64,000 nucleotides of DNA from Tupaia tana (GCA_026018925.1 JAKSZU010000016.1:59587575-59651574); one strand, 5' to 3'; numbered from the stretch's first letter, positions 44,331 through 54,836 are shown. Notes: generated from the sequence alone by a model not told the origin. A program made the numbers and translations.

Positions 44331-44488
44331 AAGAAAATTACCACAAACCCTAATGAAATAATTGCAAATAAAAGTAATAGCAAATAAAGCAATAAACAGT
44401 GGACAAAACCATTAGATAAGAGTTTAATGAGGAACTTTATAATGGCAGGGCCAGGCTGTTATCACCTGAGTTCAGTATAATCAAAACT

Positions 44489-44760
44489 GGGACAAGGAAC
44501 AGATGGTATAAAGGCTATGTCACTAGATTCCCATGTAGTCAATCCTGGTTCAAATCCCAGACGTGGTGGCTAAAAACTCATGTCGGGTGTGTGTGTGTGC
44601 ATGCCCAGAATCCTAAGAGGAGAATGGAGGAGAAGGGATTGTGACATGGACATCTCCCCTGGAAGGGTGATTTCTCACTTTCTGTCTCTCTGTTTCTCTC
44701 CATCTCTCCAGTGAACACACGTGCCCTCCAGCAAAAATCTCTTTAAAAAAAAAGTTTTAA
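44489..44760 (+). mobile_element. SINE-O/L
   Basis: Long-type copy with CAGATGGTATAAAGGCTATG head and CTCCAGCAAAAATCTC end. Confidence 0.87.
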
Positions 44761-44919
44761 AAAAAGAGGACAGTAAGGCATTGCGTGATGCCAACATACA
44801 TTACTTCCTAGCCAGTTTTCTTTCCCTCACAACTGAATCTGAGTTAAGCAAGTTTCTATAGCCAACCTTGATTTATAGAAAAGATAGAGGAGAGAAGAAC
44901 AATTTAAATTACACCAGAA

Positions 44920-45181
44920 GTGGGACCAGCAGTTGGCGTAATGGCTATGTCGTTGGACTCCCATGTAGTCTACCATGGTTTGAGTCCTGGACCTGGTGGC
45001 TTAAACTCATGCTGGGCACATGTGCGTGTGTGCCCAGGATCCCAAGAAGAGAATGGAGGAGAAGGGATTGTGGTGTGGCCATCCCCCCTGGGGGGTGATT
45101 TCTTGCCTTCTGTCTCTCTGTCTCTGTCTTTCTGGCAAGCACACACACCCTACAGCAAAAACCTCTCTAAATAAATAAATA
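44920..45181 (+). mobile_element. SINE-L
   Basis: Duplication ACACCAGAA at 44911-44919 and 45182-45190; tail (AAAT)n. Confidence 0.92.
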
Positions 45182-45351
45182 ACACCAGAAACAAGCAGTG
45201 AAATCCACAAATTAGGACATTCTATAGGACAACCTCATTGAGTTTTCTACAAGTCAGTGTCAGGGAAAGATTTAAAGGGTGAGGGGACTATTCTAGAATA
45301 TAAGAGACTTAAAAGCCATACAAAGAAATTTCATGTATAGATTCTGTATGT

Positions 45352-45487
45352 ATTTTGAGTTGGACAAAACAGCTGTAAAACAATGTATTTTAGACAATCA
45401 GGGAAATTTTATCGTGGACTACATATTATTAAATAATACCAGGGCCAGCCAATTTTGTCAGTTGCAAAATGGCACTGTGGTTATGTA
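45352..45487. repeat. Ancient repeat, copy 2 of a local pair
   Basis: Homologous to 43437-43570. Here the following ATGTAAGAAACAGATCTAC and CTGAGATACACAG continue the repeat. Confidence 0.6.
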
Positions 45488-45689
45488 AGAAACAGATCTA
45501 CTTTTTTAGAGCTGTATCCTGAGATACACAGAGTGACATGTGTATAATTTGAGTTAAAATGGTGCAGAAGAAAACAGAAAGGGACACATAGAGCAAATAT
45601 TGCAGGATCTTGATAATTGTTGAACCTATGTAGTGGGATATGAGAATTTACTATCCTATTCTCTTCCCTTTTGAAAAGGTCTGAATTTT

Positions 45690-45951
45690 TTTTTTTTTTT
45701 TTTTGAGAGGTTTTCACTATAGGGCCCGTGCGCTCGCCAGACAGAGAGAGACATAGAGACAGAAAGCGAGAAATCACCCCCCAGGGAGGATGGTCACGCC
45801 ACAATCCCTTCTTCTCCATTCTCCTCTCGGGATCTTGGGCTCGCACGCACACGCGCCCGGCATGAGTTTTAAGCCACCGGGTCCAGGACGCGAACCGCGA
45901 CCGACTATGTGGGAGTCCAGCGACATTGCCATTACGCTAACTGCTGGTTCC
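45690..45951 (-). mobile_element. SINE-L, minus strand
   Basis: Near-consensus copy flanked by CTGAATTTT (45681-45689) and CTGAATATT (45952-45960). Confidence 0.92.
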
Positions 45952-45960
45952 CTGAATATT

Positions 45961-46449
45961 TTCATAATAACAAATTTAAAAGGGATTTTCAGAAAGATAA
46001 TATATAGAAGAGTGAAAACGTGAAGAGTAAAGGAATAAATACTAGCTCTCTTTCCCAGTAGCACAGATGTAAGACATGTGGGTGGAAGCAAAAATCCCTT
46101 CAGTGTTTTATTAAAAACGCTCTTTGGGGACTCGTTCATTTAAGGAATCACCCAAATTGCCTTCAGAGCGTGATATGTAGGCCACGCCCCCACCAGGGAT
46201 CTGACTCTAGAGTGTGCAAGAAAAAAACTCTAATAGGCAACTTAGTCACAGAAACTGGGCAAGTTCAAATATTTGGGAAGGTTTAGCTGTTTTCTTTTCA
46301 GAGGCAGGGAAATATTTTCGGTCTATTAAAAAGAAATCCTCGAGGAGGCCATTCTGTGGGACGAGAATTATCTGTGCTAGTCAAACTAAACCAAAACAAG
46401 ACTTTCTTCGCCAACAGTCCCAGAGAGCAGCGTTTGGGGAGGCAATAAT
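45961..46449. other. Repeat-free flank of the NUPR2 locus
   Basis: No repeat or gene recognised. It marks the start of about 2.4 kb (45.96-48.35 kb) without any SINE. Confidence 0.5.
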
Positions 46450-46725
46450 TAGGTAATTAGACCCGGGTGCCTGGGGTCCCACCCGGCTGTAAATGACGCC
46501 GGCTCCTCTGCCAGGAGGTGGACCTGGAAATTTTCCGAGCTCAGTTCCCCTATTCCTCCCGCCTCCGCGGCTCCAGTGGCGCACACTTCCTGCCCCCCAC
46601 GCCCGCGGGGGCCGCGCGGAGCTGCGACTGGCTGAGGGACGCTCCACATCGCCGGCTCCAGCACTGGGTGAGGACTCTTGGCCGTTGTCCCAAACTACCC
46701 GCGCCTCAAGCTATCACATGTCGCA
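46450..46725. promoter_or_regulatory. CpG-rich segment upstream of NUPR2
   Basis: High GC and many CpGs (GCCCGCGGGGGCCGCGCGGA at about 46600-46619), about 0.7-1 kb upstream of the NUPR2 start. It contains a consensus-like splice donor, CAGCACTGG|GTGAGGA near 46668. It could be an upstream promoter or first exon, but this is inference. Confidence 0.5.
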
Positions 46726-47289
46726 TCTCAGGCCAGAAAACTTTGGTACCCGAGGCATCCAGCACTCTGAGATAGCGCAGGATCACAGTTCCCCGGAGGC
46801 GACGAGCTCCCAGGGGCTTGTTGGGCTCCAGCCTTGCGCCCGCAGAGTGTCTCTTGCATCGTTGTTGCTTTCTTAGTTCACAGTAGTCATGTTCCCCACC
46901 GAAAACTTGGGCTTGTGGAGAGGTAACAGAACATGAGGTTCAGCCCACCAGCCAGCTACGGCTAGCTTTTGATGCATTTCCTTTCCCTGCTTTCTGTAGA
47001 CGGATGAGATTTTACATATGCTACTGGAATTACAGATATTTTCCATCGTTACTGAGCACTTGCTGTCTTCGCATAGCCTGACATCTTTCCGGCTGACAGA
47101 CCGCCAGAGGAGTGCACGGCCCCACATTTTCTCTAAGCCAGTCCCTCACTCTTGGACACTGGGTAACTGTTTTCCATTATTGACCCGCACAAGCATAATG
47201 TTGGATCCAAGTCGTCGACCGCCCCCCTCCAGCTCACAATGCACTGGCCCATGCTTGGGGGACACGACTCCCCAGTCTGCAGAGACCCA

Positions 47290-47425
47290 CGGCACCCTCT
47301 GGGTTCTGTGACGTCGGCTGAGGTCCCGCCCCCTCTGGCGTAGCCAATCGAAGAGCCGGACAGGCTGGCTCCGCCCCTAGACCCGGGAAGCCAGCGCGCC
47401 GGCGGGCGACCAGGCTGCCAGCTGC
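47290..47425 (+). promoter_or_regulatory. NUPR2: NUPR2 proximal promoter
   Basis: CpG-rich sequence just upstream of the NUPR2 ATG. It has a CRE-like TGACGTCG (47309-47316), a GC box CCCGCCCCCT (47325-47334), a CCAAT box (47344-47348) and a second GC box CCGCCCC (47371-47377). No TATA box is obvious. Spacing fits a TATA-less CpG promoter with initiation at roughly 47385-47425. Motif calls only; activity is inferred. Confidence 0.6.
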
Positions 47426-47426
47426 G

Positions 47427-47714
47427 ATGGAGTCGGGTGCCAACCCGGTTCTTCTCCGCGGCCGGGCTCCTGCTCGTCCGCCGGTGACCTACGACGAGGA
47501 GCTCTACGACTGCCTCGACTATTACTACCTGCGCGACTTCCCGGCCTGCGGGGCCGGGCGCAGCAAGGGCCGAACACGTCGCGAGCAAGAACTGCGCTCC
47601 AACCGGCCGGTGCCTGGCGGCCACGAGCGCAAAATCGCACAGAAGCTCCTCAATGGCCAGCGCAAGCGTCGTCAGCGCCAGCTGCAGCCCCGGCCGCGCA
47701 CCGTCCTCTGCTGA
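47427..47714 (+). CDS. NUPR2: NUPR2 (nuclear protein 2, transcriptional regulator; NUPR1-like)
   Basis: Single uninterrupted coding exon for 95 residues, close to the 97 I recall for human NUPR2. The N-terminal 20 residues diverge. The acidic/aromatic core YDEELYDCLDYYYLRDFPAC (22-41) is conserved, followed by GRSKGRTRREQ (44-54), the family signature PGGHERK (63-69), and a basic C-terminus with a candidate nuclear localisation run RKRRQRQ (79-85). NUPR1/NUPR2 are small, intrinsically disordered, HMG-like chromatin regulators; NUPR2 has been reported as a p53-repressed paralogue that dampens NUPR1. The start is the first ATG in a GC-rich leader, and the codon bias follows the island. The opposite strand has a 208-codon open frame, a CpG-island shadow. 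The next gene downstream is CHCHD2 on the same strand. Confidence 0.95.
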   Translation: MESGANPVLLRGRAPARPPVTYDEELYDCLDYYYLRDFPACGAGRSKGRTRREQELRSNRPVPGGHERKIAQKLLNGQRKRRQRQLQPRPRTVLC

Positions 47715-48260
47715 GAGCCGGTGCGTGCGGGCGGCCACCCCCCAGGGCCTAGGGAGCATCGTAAATGCCCATGGCTACCCAGGCACCGTCCAGGCTGGAT
47801 GCGACTGGGCCTGGGCAGTGGGCTCCTCCCAAGGCTGCGTAGCTGTACCTCTTTACCCCCACTTACATCTCCTTACTGCAGTTGGAATAGTGTAAAACTG
47901 CCTTTTGGAACTTAGTAGCTGGGTAGAAGGGGCTAGGAAACGCAGAAAACATCTTTTTAAAAAATACAAGCAAGAGCTCTACTTCCAGTGCTCATGCTTG
48001 GACTAAAGAGAACTGATTTGGGGTTTTGTCTGACTTTTCTACAGGATACCCGAAGGACCTGATAAAACTATTTTCTCTGACGCCAACTGTAACCGTGGTC
48101 CTAAAGGGAACAGAATCCATGTTGGTCAACAGAAGTTGTCGACATCGCTTAAGTTTACCACTACAGCGTTTTTTCCTTTCTAGTTGAGCGCTAAGTAACG
48201 TTCAAGTGTGTATGCCTTTTTAGGGTTTTCAATTAAAAGCACAGTAAGAACGGCATTTCA
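47715..48260 (+). other. NUPR2: NUPR2 3' UTR region with ATTAAA signal
   Basis: Non-coding sequence after the TGA. A variant poly(A) signal ATTAAA at 48232-48237 is followed by an AGTAAG and T/C-rich segment. The end of the transcript is inferred, and a spliced 3' UTR cannot be excluded. Confidence 0.5.
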
Positions 48261-48351
48261 ACTCCTCCGGTTTTTTCAGTTACTACAGTAACCTGTTTCA
48301 AGTCCACAAATACTTGAGTTTTTATGTGTAAAAGAAAAGGTCACAGGACCT

Positions 48352-48560
48352 GAGAGGTGATGCTCTCCCTATGTAAGAGAAGCTGGATCCCACATGTCCA
48401 CCCCAGTTCAAATTTCCGGCATGTCAACCTGAAACACAGGGAACGAATCCAAGTGCCCAAGATCCAGGGTTGGAGGAAGGGGGATCACAGCATGAATAGA
48501 TTCTGTGGAGGGTTTCTTCTCTCTCTCACGCGCATGTACACATTAACACACTGCATCATG
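48352..48560 (+). mobile_element. SINE-O, very degenerate
   Basis: GCTGGATCCCACATGTCCAC, GAATCCAAGTGCCCAAGATC and a CTTCTCTCTCTCACGCGCAT stretch in the SINE order; strongly mutated. Confidence 0.6.
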
Positions 48561-48686
48561 AGTTTGGGGAGGGGGTAAAAGGCACAAAGAGGAAGGAGAA
48601 ACCAAAGATAAGAATTTGTACAAGATTTGTACCCAAATGTCACAAACTACTCTGAAGTTTTAGTATTTGTTATAATATTGTATATT

Positions 48687-48840
48687 TTTATTTTATTATT
48701 TTTCAATTTACTATAGGGCATATGCACTCACCAGAGTTAGACAGAAAGTGAAAAAGCAAGCGGCCAGGTCTGGGACTCTAACAGCCGTCAGACATGTGGG
48801 AGTCTAATACTTTAACCACACAGCACTTGCCAGCCCCATT
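48687..48840 (-). mobile_element. SINE-S, minus strand
   Basis: Perfect 12-bp duplication ATATTGTATATT at 48675-48686 and 48841-48852. Confidence 0.92.
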
Positions 48841-48864
48841 ATATTGTATATTAAACAGCTGCTA

Positions 48865-49050
48865 GGTTCTCTGCACTACTGCTCCCACAACAGTTTTTTG
48901 AAGTAGATACCTTTATCCCATTTTAGAGAAGTGATTTTAAGGCACAGAGAGTTCAAGTAATTTCCCAGAGGTCACCCACCTAATTAGACAGTAGACCAGG
49001 TGATCTGACCCCAGAAGTTGTGTTCCTGACCTCTTTGCTACAGTACAACA
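48865..49050 (+). mobile_element. MIR SINE fragment
   Basis: CCCATTTTAGAGAAGTGATT, GGCACAGAGAGTTCAAGTAA and CCCAGAGGTCACCCACC are the MIR core in sense orientation. Confidence 0.85.
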
Positions 49051-49249
49051 AAGAGATATGTACACATTTCAAATTTCTTTACCTAAAATTTGTCTGTAGG
49101 GCATGGTAAATACATATGTTAAATGAGCACTATGCTGAGTGAAGAGACTACAATAATATGTGAGAAAATGGAATTAAAGTATGAATTTATTTTAGTGCAA
49201 AAAAAGTTTGAATTCCATGTATAGTTTTCTCAGAATATATGCATTCTCC

Positions 49250-49503
49250 TTTTTTTTTTTTTTTTTTTAATTTTTGTCATAGGGCAGATGTGCTTTCTGG
49301 AGGGAGAGAGAGGGAAAATGAGAAACGATCCCTCCAGGGGGATGGCCACATAGCAATCATTTTTCCTCCATTCTCCTCTCAGGATTTTGGACACACTCAC
49401 ATACCACATCTGGCGTGTCTTTCGAGCCACCAGGTCTGGAATTTGAACTGCTGTCAGTCATGTAGGATCCAGCGTCTTAACCACCATACTACCTTCTGGT
49501 CCC
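49250..49503 (-). mobile_element. SINE-O, minus strand
   Basis: Poly(T) on the left, core GATCCCTCCAGGGGGATGG, head ending CTTCTGGTCCC. Confidence 0.87.
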
Positions 49504-49562
49504 ACCATGAACTTTTTGAAGACCTCATATATTTTAATGGTTCTTTTGAAGATTAAAAATTG

Positions 49563-49832
49563 GGGGACCAGCAGATGGCATAAGAGGTTACATCACTGAA
49601 CTTCCATGTAGTTAACTGCAGTTCAAGTCCTGGACCTGGCAACTTAAAACTCATGCCAGCATCTATGCATATGTGCCCAAAATCCTGAGAGGAGAATGGA
49701 GAAGAGATTGTAGCATGGCCACCAACTTTGGGGGGCTGATTTCTCACTTTCTGTCTCTTTGTCTCTGTCTCTCTCTCTCTCTCTGGCGAGCGTGTGCCCC
49801 ATAGCAAAAATCTCTCTCTAAAAAAGAAAATG
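49563..49832 (+). mobile_element. SINE-O/L
   Basis: Long-type copy from GGGGGACCAGCAGATGG to CCATAGCAAAAATCTC with an A-rich tail. Confidence 0.87.
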
Positions 49833-49893
49833 AAAAATTTTAGTAGAGATTCAGTGTCCTCAAGCTAATTGATAAAGAAATTATGCTGCTCTT

Positions 49894-50063
49894 AGGTGGC
49901 ATGGTGGTTAAGGGCATTGTATTCCCATATGGCCAATCGCAGTTTGAGTCCTGGACCTGGCAGCTTGCTTCCTCACTTTCCTTTTCTCTGTCTCTGGTCA
50001 AATTAAAATAATAATACTAATTATAATAACAAAAAATTAAATAAATAACTAATTCTTTTATAA
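49894..50063 (+). mobile_element. SINE-S, slightly 5'-truncated
   Basis: Starts AGGTGGCATGGTGG, missing the first 8-9 bases. A perfect 20-bp duplication (49874-49893 and 50064-50083) ends ATTATGCTGCTCTT; the longest found here. Confidence 0.95.
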
Positions 50064-50110
50064 AAAGAAATTATGCTGCTCTTTTAAATTTTTTTTCATT
50101 TATTTATTTA

Positions 50111-50379
50111 TTTATTTTTCTTTTTTGGGGAGAGGTTTTTGCTATAGGGCGCGTGCGCTCACCAGACAGACAGAGAGAGACAGAGAGATAGAAAGCAGGA
50201 AATCACCCCCCAGGGGGGATGGCCACGCCGCAATCCCTTCTCCTCCATTCTCCTCTCGGGATCTTGGGCACGCAAGCACACGCGCCCGGCGTGAGTTTAA
50301 GCCACCGGGTCCGGGACTTGAACCGCAGTCGACTACGTGGGAGTCCAGCGACATAGCCATTACGCTAACTGCTGGTCCC
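50111..50379 (-). mobile_element. SINE-L, minus strand
   Basis: Near-consensus copy. Duplication TCATTTATTTATTT at 50097-50110 and 50380-50393. Confidence 0.93.
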
Positions 50380-50393
50380 TCATTTATTTATTT

Positions 50394-50605
50394 TTACATT
50401 TTTCCACAAACATTTACTTTACATAGCAAAAAATTTTAGCTCAAACTCCATAAATGGAGTAATTCTTGACAGTTTACAAACAACTTTCAAAATTTCAAAA
50501 TACTGAATTTTACAGATAATGTTCAAAATATGTCTTATAATTTTGTATAATTTTATAACTCTATAACAACAGAAGCAGTATGGTTTCAAATATATATATA
50601 TTTTT
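50394..50605. other. No gene seen
   Basis: AT-rich unassigned sequence. Confidence 0.4.
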
Positions 50606-50621
50606 TAAATTTTTATTCCTC

Positions 50622-50794
50622 AGGCCAGCAGGTGACATGGTGGTTAAGGACACTGGACTCCCACATGGCCAACTGTGGTTCAAGTCCTGGACCTGGCAGT
50701 TTGCTTTCTCTATCTCTGTCCCTTTCTGGTCAAGTGAAAATAAATAAGTAAATAAATAAAGTTAAATAATTCTTAAATAAAAAGATAAACGAAT
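50622..50794 (+). mobile_element. SINE-S
   Basis: AATTTTTATTCCTC before and AATTTTTATTTCTTC after the element form an imperfect duplication (50608-50621 and about 50797). Confidence 0.92.
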
Positions 50795-50909
50795 AAATTT
50801 TTATTTCTTCCCAGCTTTTGAGAGAAATGTGTTTAAGGTGTCATAAACCAGCAAATGCTCAAAAAGCATTCACTCTTTCCTGCATTGATTTTTCTCAACT
50901 TTGGTTCTT

Positions 50910-51168
50910 TTTTGTTTTGGAGAGGTTTCCGCCACAGGGCGTGTGCACTCACCAGAAAGACAGAGAGAGACAGAGACAGAAAGTGAGAAATCACCCCCCC
51001 CAGGGGAGATGGCCACGGAGCAACTCCTTCTCCTCCATTCTCCTCCCAGGATCTTGGGCATGCACGCACACGCGCCCAGCGTGAGTTTAAGCCACTGGGT
51101 CCAGGACCCGAACTGCGGTCAACTACATGGGAGTCCAGCAACATAGCCATTATGCTAACTGCTGGCCC
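50910..51168 (-). mobile_element. SINE-L, minus strand
   Basis: Duplication CTCAACTTTGGTTCTT (50894-50909) and CTCAACTCTGGTTCTT (51169-51184), 15 of 16 identical. Confidence 0.93.
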
Positions 51169-51194
51169 CTCAACTCTGGTTCTTGGCACTGGTT

Positions 51195-51374
51195 CTTTTT
51201 TTTTTTTTTAATAATTATTTATTTTATTTTATTTATTAATTCATTTATTTTAATGAAGACACCAGAGAGAAGATAAGGAAAGTGAGAAAGCATGCCATCA
51301 GGTCCGGAACTTGAACTGCGGTCAGCCATTTGGGAATGTCCAGCACCTTAACCACCACACCGCCTGCTGGTCCC
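51195..51374 (-). mobile_element. SINE-S, minus strand
   Basis: Short-type copy ending CGCCTGCTGGTCCC. Adjacent repeats GGCACTGGTTCTT and TGACACTCTGGTTTT suggest a decayed duplication. Confidence 0.88.
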
Positions 51375-51618
51375 TGACACTCTGGTTTTGACACAGATCT
51401 TCTGTCCCCTAAACTTACTCTGTTCAGTTCTACCTCTTCATTTGAATCTGTGCTGTTCTACTTAGCATGCCTTTTCCCCCTTATAATTTTAATCTTTCTG
51501 AAAATAAGTCTATCTATACTTGTCACTTTTTCCCTGAAGTTTTCATCCACACTCCCTTGAAATGCCATGGAACTTCATACAAACACCAGTTAACTACTAT
51601 TCATATAATATCTACTAC

Positions 51619-51889
51619 CTTTATTTTAGTTTAGTTTTATAAGATTTTTGCTATAGGTCCTGTGTGCTTGCCAGAGAGACAGAAAGCAAGAAATCACTCC
51701 TGGGGGGATGGCCACGCCGCAATCCCTTCTCCAAGGGGTGATGGCCACACTACAGTCCCTTCTCCTCAATTATCCTCAGGATTTTGGGCATGCCTGGCAT
51801 GAGGTTTAAGCCACTGGATCCAGTGTTCAAGCTGTGGTCAGCTACATGGGAATCCAGAGGTATAACTATTACGCCATCTGCTGGTCCCC
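51619..51889 (-). mobile_element. SINE-O, minus strand, with internal duplication
   Basis: Duplication ATATCTACTAC at 51608-51618 and 51890-51900. Inside, GATGGCCACGCCGCAATCCC and GATGGCCACACTACAGTCCC are two diverged copies of about 32 bp of the core in tandem (51697-51765). Confidence 0.9.
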
Positions 51890-52061
51890 ATATCTACTAC
51901 TTTTAGATCAACAGTTACATTCATTTTTTTGTTTGGTATGTGCAAGGCACTGTATTCACATAAATTTGTCTTAACTGTGCAAAGAGAAACTACATTTAGA
52001 GTGTGAGGAACATTTCAATTCCTTCACAACTCCTGTTATAAAGTATTTACAAAACATCCAG

Positions 52062-52210
52062 GAGCCAACAGGTGGCATGGTGGTAAGACACTGGACTCCC
52101 ACATGGTTGACCATGATTCAAGTCCCTGTTGGCTTGCTTTCTAACTTTCTCCCTTTCTGGTGGCACATGTTCCCTATAGCAAATTAAACAATAATAACAC
52201 AATTAATTCT
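52062..52210 (+). mobile_element. SINE, short intermediate type
   Basis: Head, brief pyrimidine tract, then TGGCACATGTTCCCTATAGC and AAATTAAACAATAATAA: a long-type ending on a short body. Confidence 0.82.
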
Positions 52211-52214
52211 TTTT

Positions 52215-52414
52215 TGAGAGAGAGATTTTTGCTATAGGGCTTATGTACTTGCCAGAGAGACAGAGAGAGACAGAAAGACGGGACCAGCAGGTAGCGTGGT
52301 GGTTAAGGCACTGGACACTCCCACATGGCCGACGAGGGTTCGAATCCTGAATCTGGTGGCTTACTTTCTCACTTCCTTTCTCTCACTCTCACCCTCTGTC
52401 TCTCTCTGGTCAAA

Positions 52415-52448
<34 letters not shown>

Positions 52449-52686
52449 ATAAATTAAATAATTATTTTTAAAAAAGAGAGAGAGACACACACACAGAAAG
52501 TGAGAAATCATCACCCAGGGGAGACAGCCACACCACAATCCCTTCTCTTCCATTCTGCTCCCAGGATTTTGGGCATGGATGCACATGCGCCCAGCATGAG
52601 TTTCAAGTGGCTTGGTCTGGGACCTGAACTGTAGTAGACTATGTGGGAGTCCAGCGACATTACTGCTATGCTATCTGCTGGTCCCA
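52215..52686 (-). mobile_element. SINE-O, minus strand, split by SINE-S
   Basis: GATTTTTGCTATAGGGCTTA on the left; after the insertion it resumes at GAAAGTGAGAAATCATCACC and ends TATCTGCTGGTCCC. Confidence 0.88.
52279..52478 (+). mobile_element. SINE-S nested in SINE-O
   Basis: B box GGTTCGAATCC and a pure A run of about 36. The host sequence AGAGAGACAGAGAG..CAGAAAG recurs in altered form after it. Confidence 0.88.
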
Positions 52687-52764
52687 AATAATTAAATAAT
52701 TCTTAAAAAAAAAAAAAAAAAAAAAGTACAACATACCCACACAGACATAGCCACATTAAAGAAA

Positions 52765-53625
52765 TGCTCTTAAGATGTTCTGATTACTAGATTTTGCTCA
52801 TTTTAGATACTGGAACTTTATACATTTAAATGATAAATATGACTATTGTCAAAAATATGTAACAAGTTATTCCAAATCTAGTAGCTTAAAACAAATACTT
52901 CCTCAATTTCTGTGGGTCAAGAATTCAGGAGTGGCGGGAACCAGCAGTTAGCGTAATGGCTATGTCGCTGGACTCCCACATAGTCGACCGCGGTTCGCGT
53001 CCCAGACCCGGTGGCTTAAAACTCACGCCGGGCGCGTGTGCATGCGTGCCCAAGATCCCGAGAGGAGAATGGAGGAGAAGGGATTGCGGCTGACCATCCC
53101 CCCTGGGGAGTGATTTCTCGCTTTCTGTCTCTCTGTCTCTCTCTGTCTGTCTGGTGAGCACACATGCCCTATAGTGAAAAACCTCTCCAAAAAAAAAAAG
53201 AAGGAAAAAAAAAAAAGAATTCAGGAGTGGCATAGCTGGGCTGTTCTGACACAGGTTGTTTCATGAGATGGCTGTCAAGCTATTGGCTGAGTCTACAGTT
53301 ATCAAAAGGCTGTTTCTGAGACAGCTTACTCACGTGACTGCTGACAGGAGGCCTCAGTTCCTTGCTGCATAAGTCTGTCTGCTGCTTGGATGTCATGGTG
53401 TGACAGCTGGCTTTCCCCTAAGAGAGTGATCCAAGAGAGTGAGCAAGGAGGAAACTGCAATACCTTTTATGATATCATTTCAGAAGATGCAAACCATCAC
53501 TTTTTCTTCTTCCTTCTGTTAGAAGTGAGTCACTCAATCCAGCCTATATTCATAGAAAGGAATTGGGTTCCACCTTTTGGAAGAAGTGCCAAAAAATTTG
53601 TGAACATATATTAAATTACCATGGG
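52765..53625. repeat. Ancient unassigned interspersed repeat
   Basis: CAATTTCTGTGGGTCAAGAA, TCACGTGACTGCTGACAGGA and AGAAGTGAGTCACTCAATCC are recognisable parts of a widespread mammalian repeat whose family name I cannot assign. Interrupted by a SINE-L. Confidence 0.5.
52936..53214 (+). mobile_element. SINE-L
   Basis: Near-consensus copy. Perfect 17-bp duplication AAGAATTCAGGAGTGGC at 52919-52935 and 53215-53231. Confidence 0.96.
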
Positions 53626-53779
53626 ATGTTTAATTATTTTAAGTATGTTCATTATAGAAAAATTAGAAATATAGACAAGAAAAAATCACTTTAAATTATA
53701 CTATCCAATGGATTACATCACTACTTGGGTATTTATTATTCTAGTCTTCAAATTATATATGAACTTTCTCGAAATAACT

Positions 53780-53920
53780 ATGGAGCCCACCAGAGGCATG
53801 GTGGTCCAAACAGATGGATTCCACATGGCCTACTGTGTGGATCTAGGAGCTGCTTTCTCACTTTCTCTCTCTCTCTGTCTGGCAAGTGCACATGACCTAT
53901 AGCAAAAATTGCTAAGAAGA
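53780..53920 (+). mobile_element. SINE, short intermediate type, degenerate
   Basis: GAGCCCACCAGAGGCATGGT head, short pyrimidine tract, then GGCAAGTGCACATGACCTAT ending. Confidence 0.75.
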
Positions 53921-54044
53921 AAAAACCCTATATGTAATCTGCTTTCACTTAATATATTTTCCATGTCAAAATTCATTCATAACATTTCTAATGGCTGAAT
54001 ACATTTCATTTTATGTATGTATCAGAACATATTTAACTAATTCT

Positions 54045-54208
54045 TTTTTAAAAAATTATCCATTTAATTTTATTCATTCATTTATTTATTTTAATTTGAC
54101 TAGAGAGAGGGAAAGTGAGAAAGCAAGCCACCAAGTCTGGGACCTGAATCATGGTCAACCATATGGGAGTATCCAACACCTTAACCACCATGCCACCTGA
54201 TGATCCTC
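54045..54208 (-). mobile_element. SINE-S, minus strand
   Basis: Perfect 17-bp duplication CATATTTAACTAATTCT at 54028-54044 and 54209-54225. Confidence 0.94.
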
Positions 54209-54225
54209 CATATTTAACTAATTCT

Positions 54226-54487
54226 AATAGGAACCAGCAGATGGCGTAATGGTTACATCACTGGACTCCCATGTAGTCAACTGTGGTTTGAGTCCCAGAC
54301 CAGGCAACTTGAAACACACTGGGGAGTGTGCATGTGTGCCCAAAATCCCAAGAGGAGAATGCAGGAGAAGGGATTGCGGCATAGCCATCCCCCCTGGGGG
54401 TTAATGTCTCACTTTCTGTCTCTTTGTGTCTGTCTCTCTGGTGGGCACACACCTAAGGCAAAAACCTCTCAAAAAAAAATAAAAATA
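54226..54487 (+). mobile_element. SINE-L at the same target, opposite strand
   Basis: Flanked by the 54209-54225 duplication and a third copy, CATACTTAACTAATTCT (about 54489-54505). It inserted next to a SINE-S at the same site. Confidence 0.92.
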
Positions 54488-54505
54488 ACATACTTAACTA
54501 ATTCT

Positions 54506-54823
54506 ACATTGCAGAACACAGGTTACAAGTTTTCTCTATTTTATACATTTTGTTAAATGAACATCTCTACAGCTAATTTCTTTCCATGATCACAACTGTT
54601 TCTCAAATACTTATATTCCTAGAAATGGAATTTCTGGAACATGGTCAGCATCATTTAAAAACTTCTGATTCATATTGCTTAATATGAACAGAATTCTTAC
54701 TATAATCAATACATTCTGCCAAAAGATGGCTTATCTATATAATGCCTGCAAAATTTCTTTGTACAAATTTTGATCACTGCAGCATGGCATTCCCTTTTGA
54801 AAAGCAATGTAATACACTGTAAA
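54506..54823. other. No gene seen
   Basis: AT-rich unassigned sequence. Confidence 0.4.
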
Positions 54824-54836
54824 GTTATATGCTATT

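Noticed and set aside
47133-47759. 208-codon open frame antisense to NUPR2
   Set aside because: Stop-poor because of the CpG island; composition follows the NUPR2 frame and no domain is recognisable.
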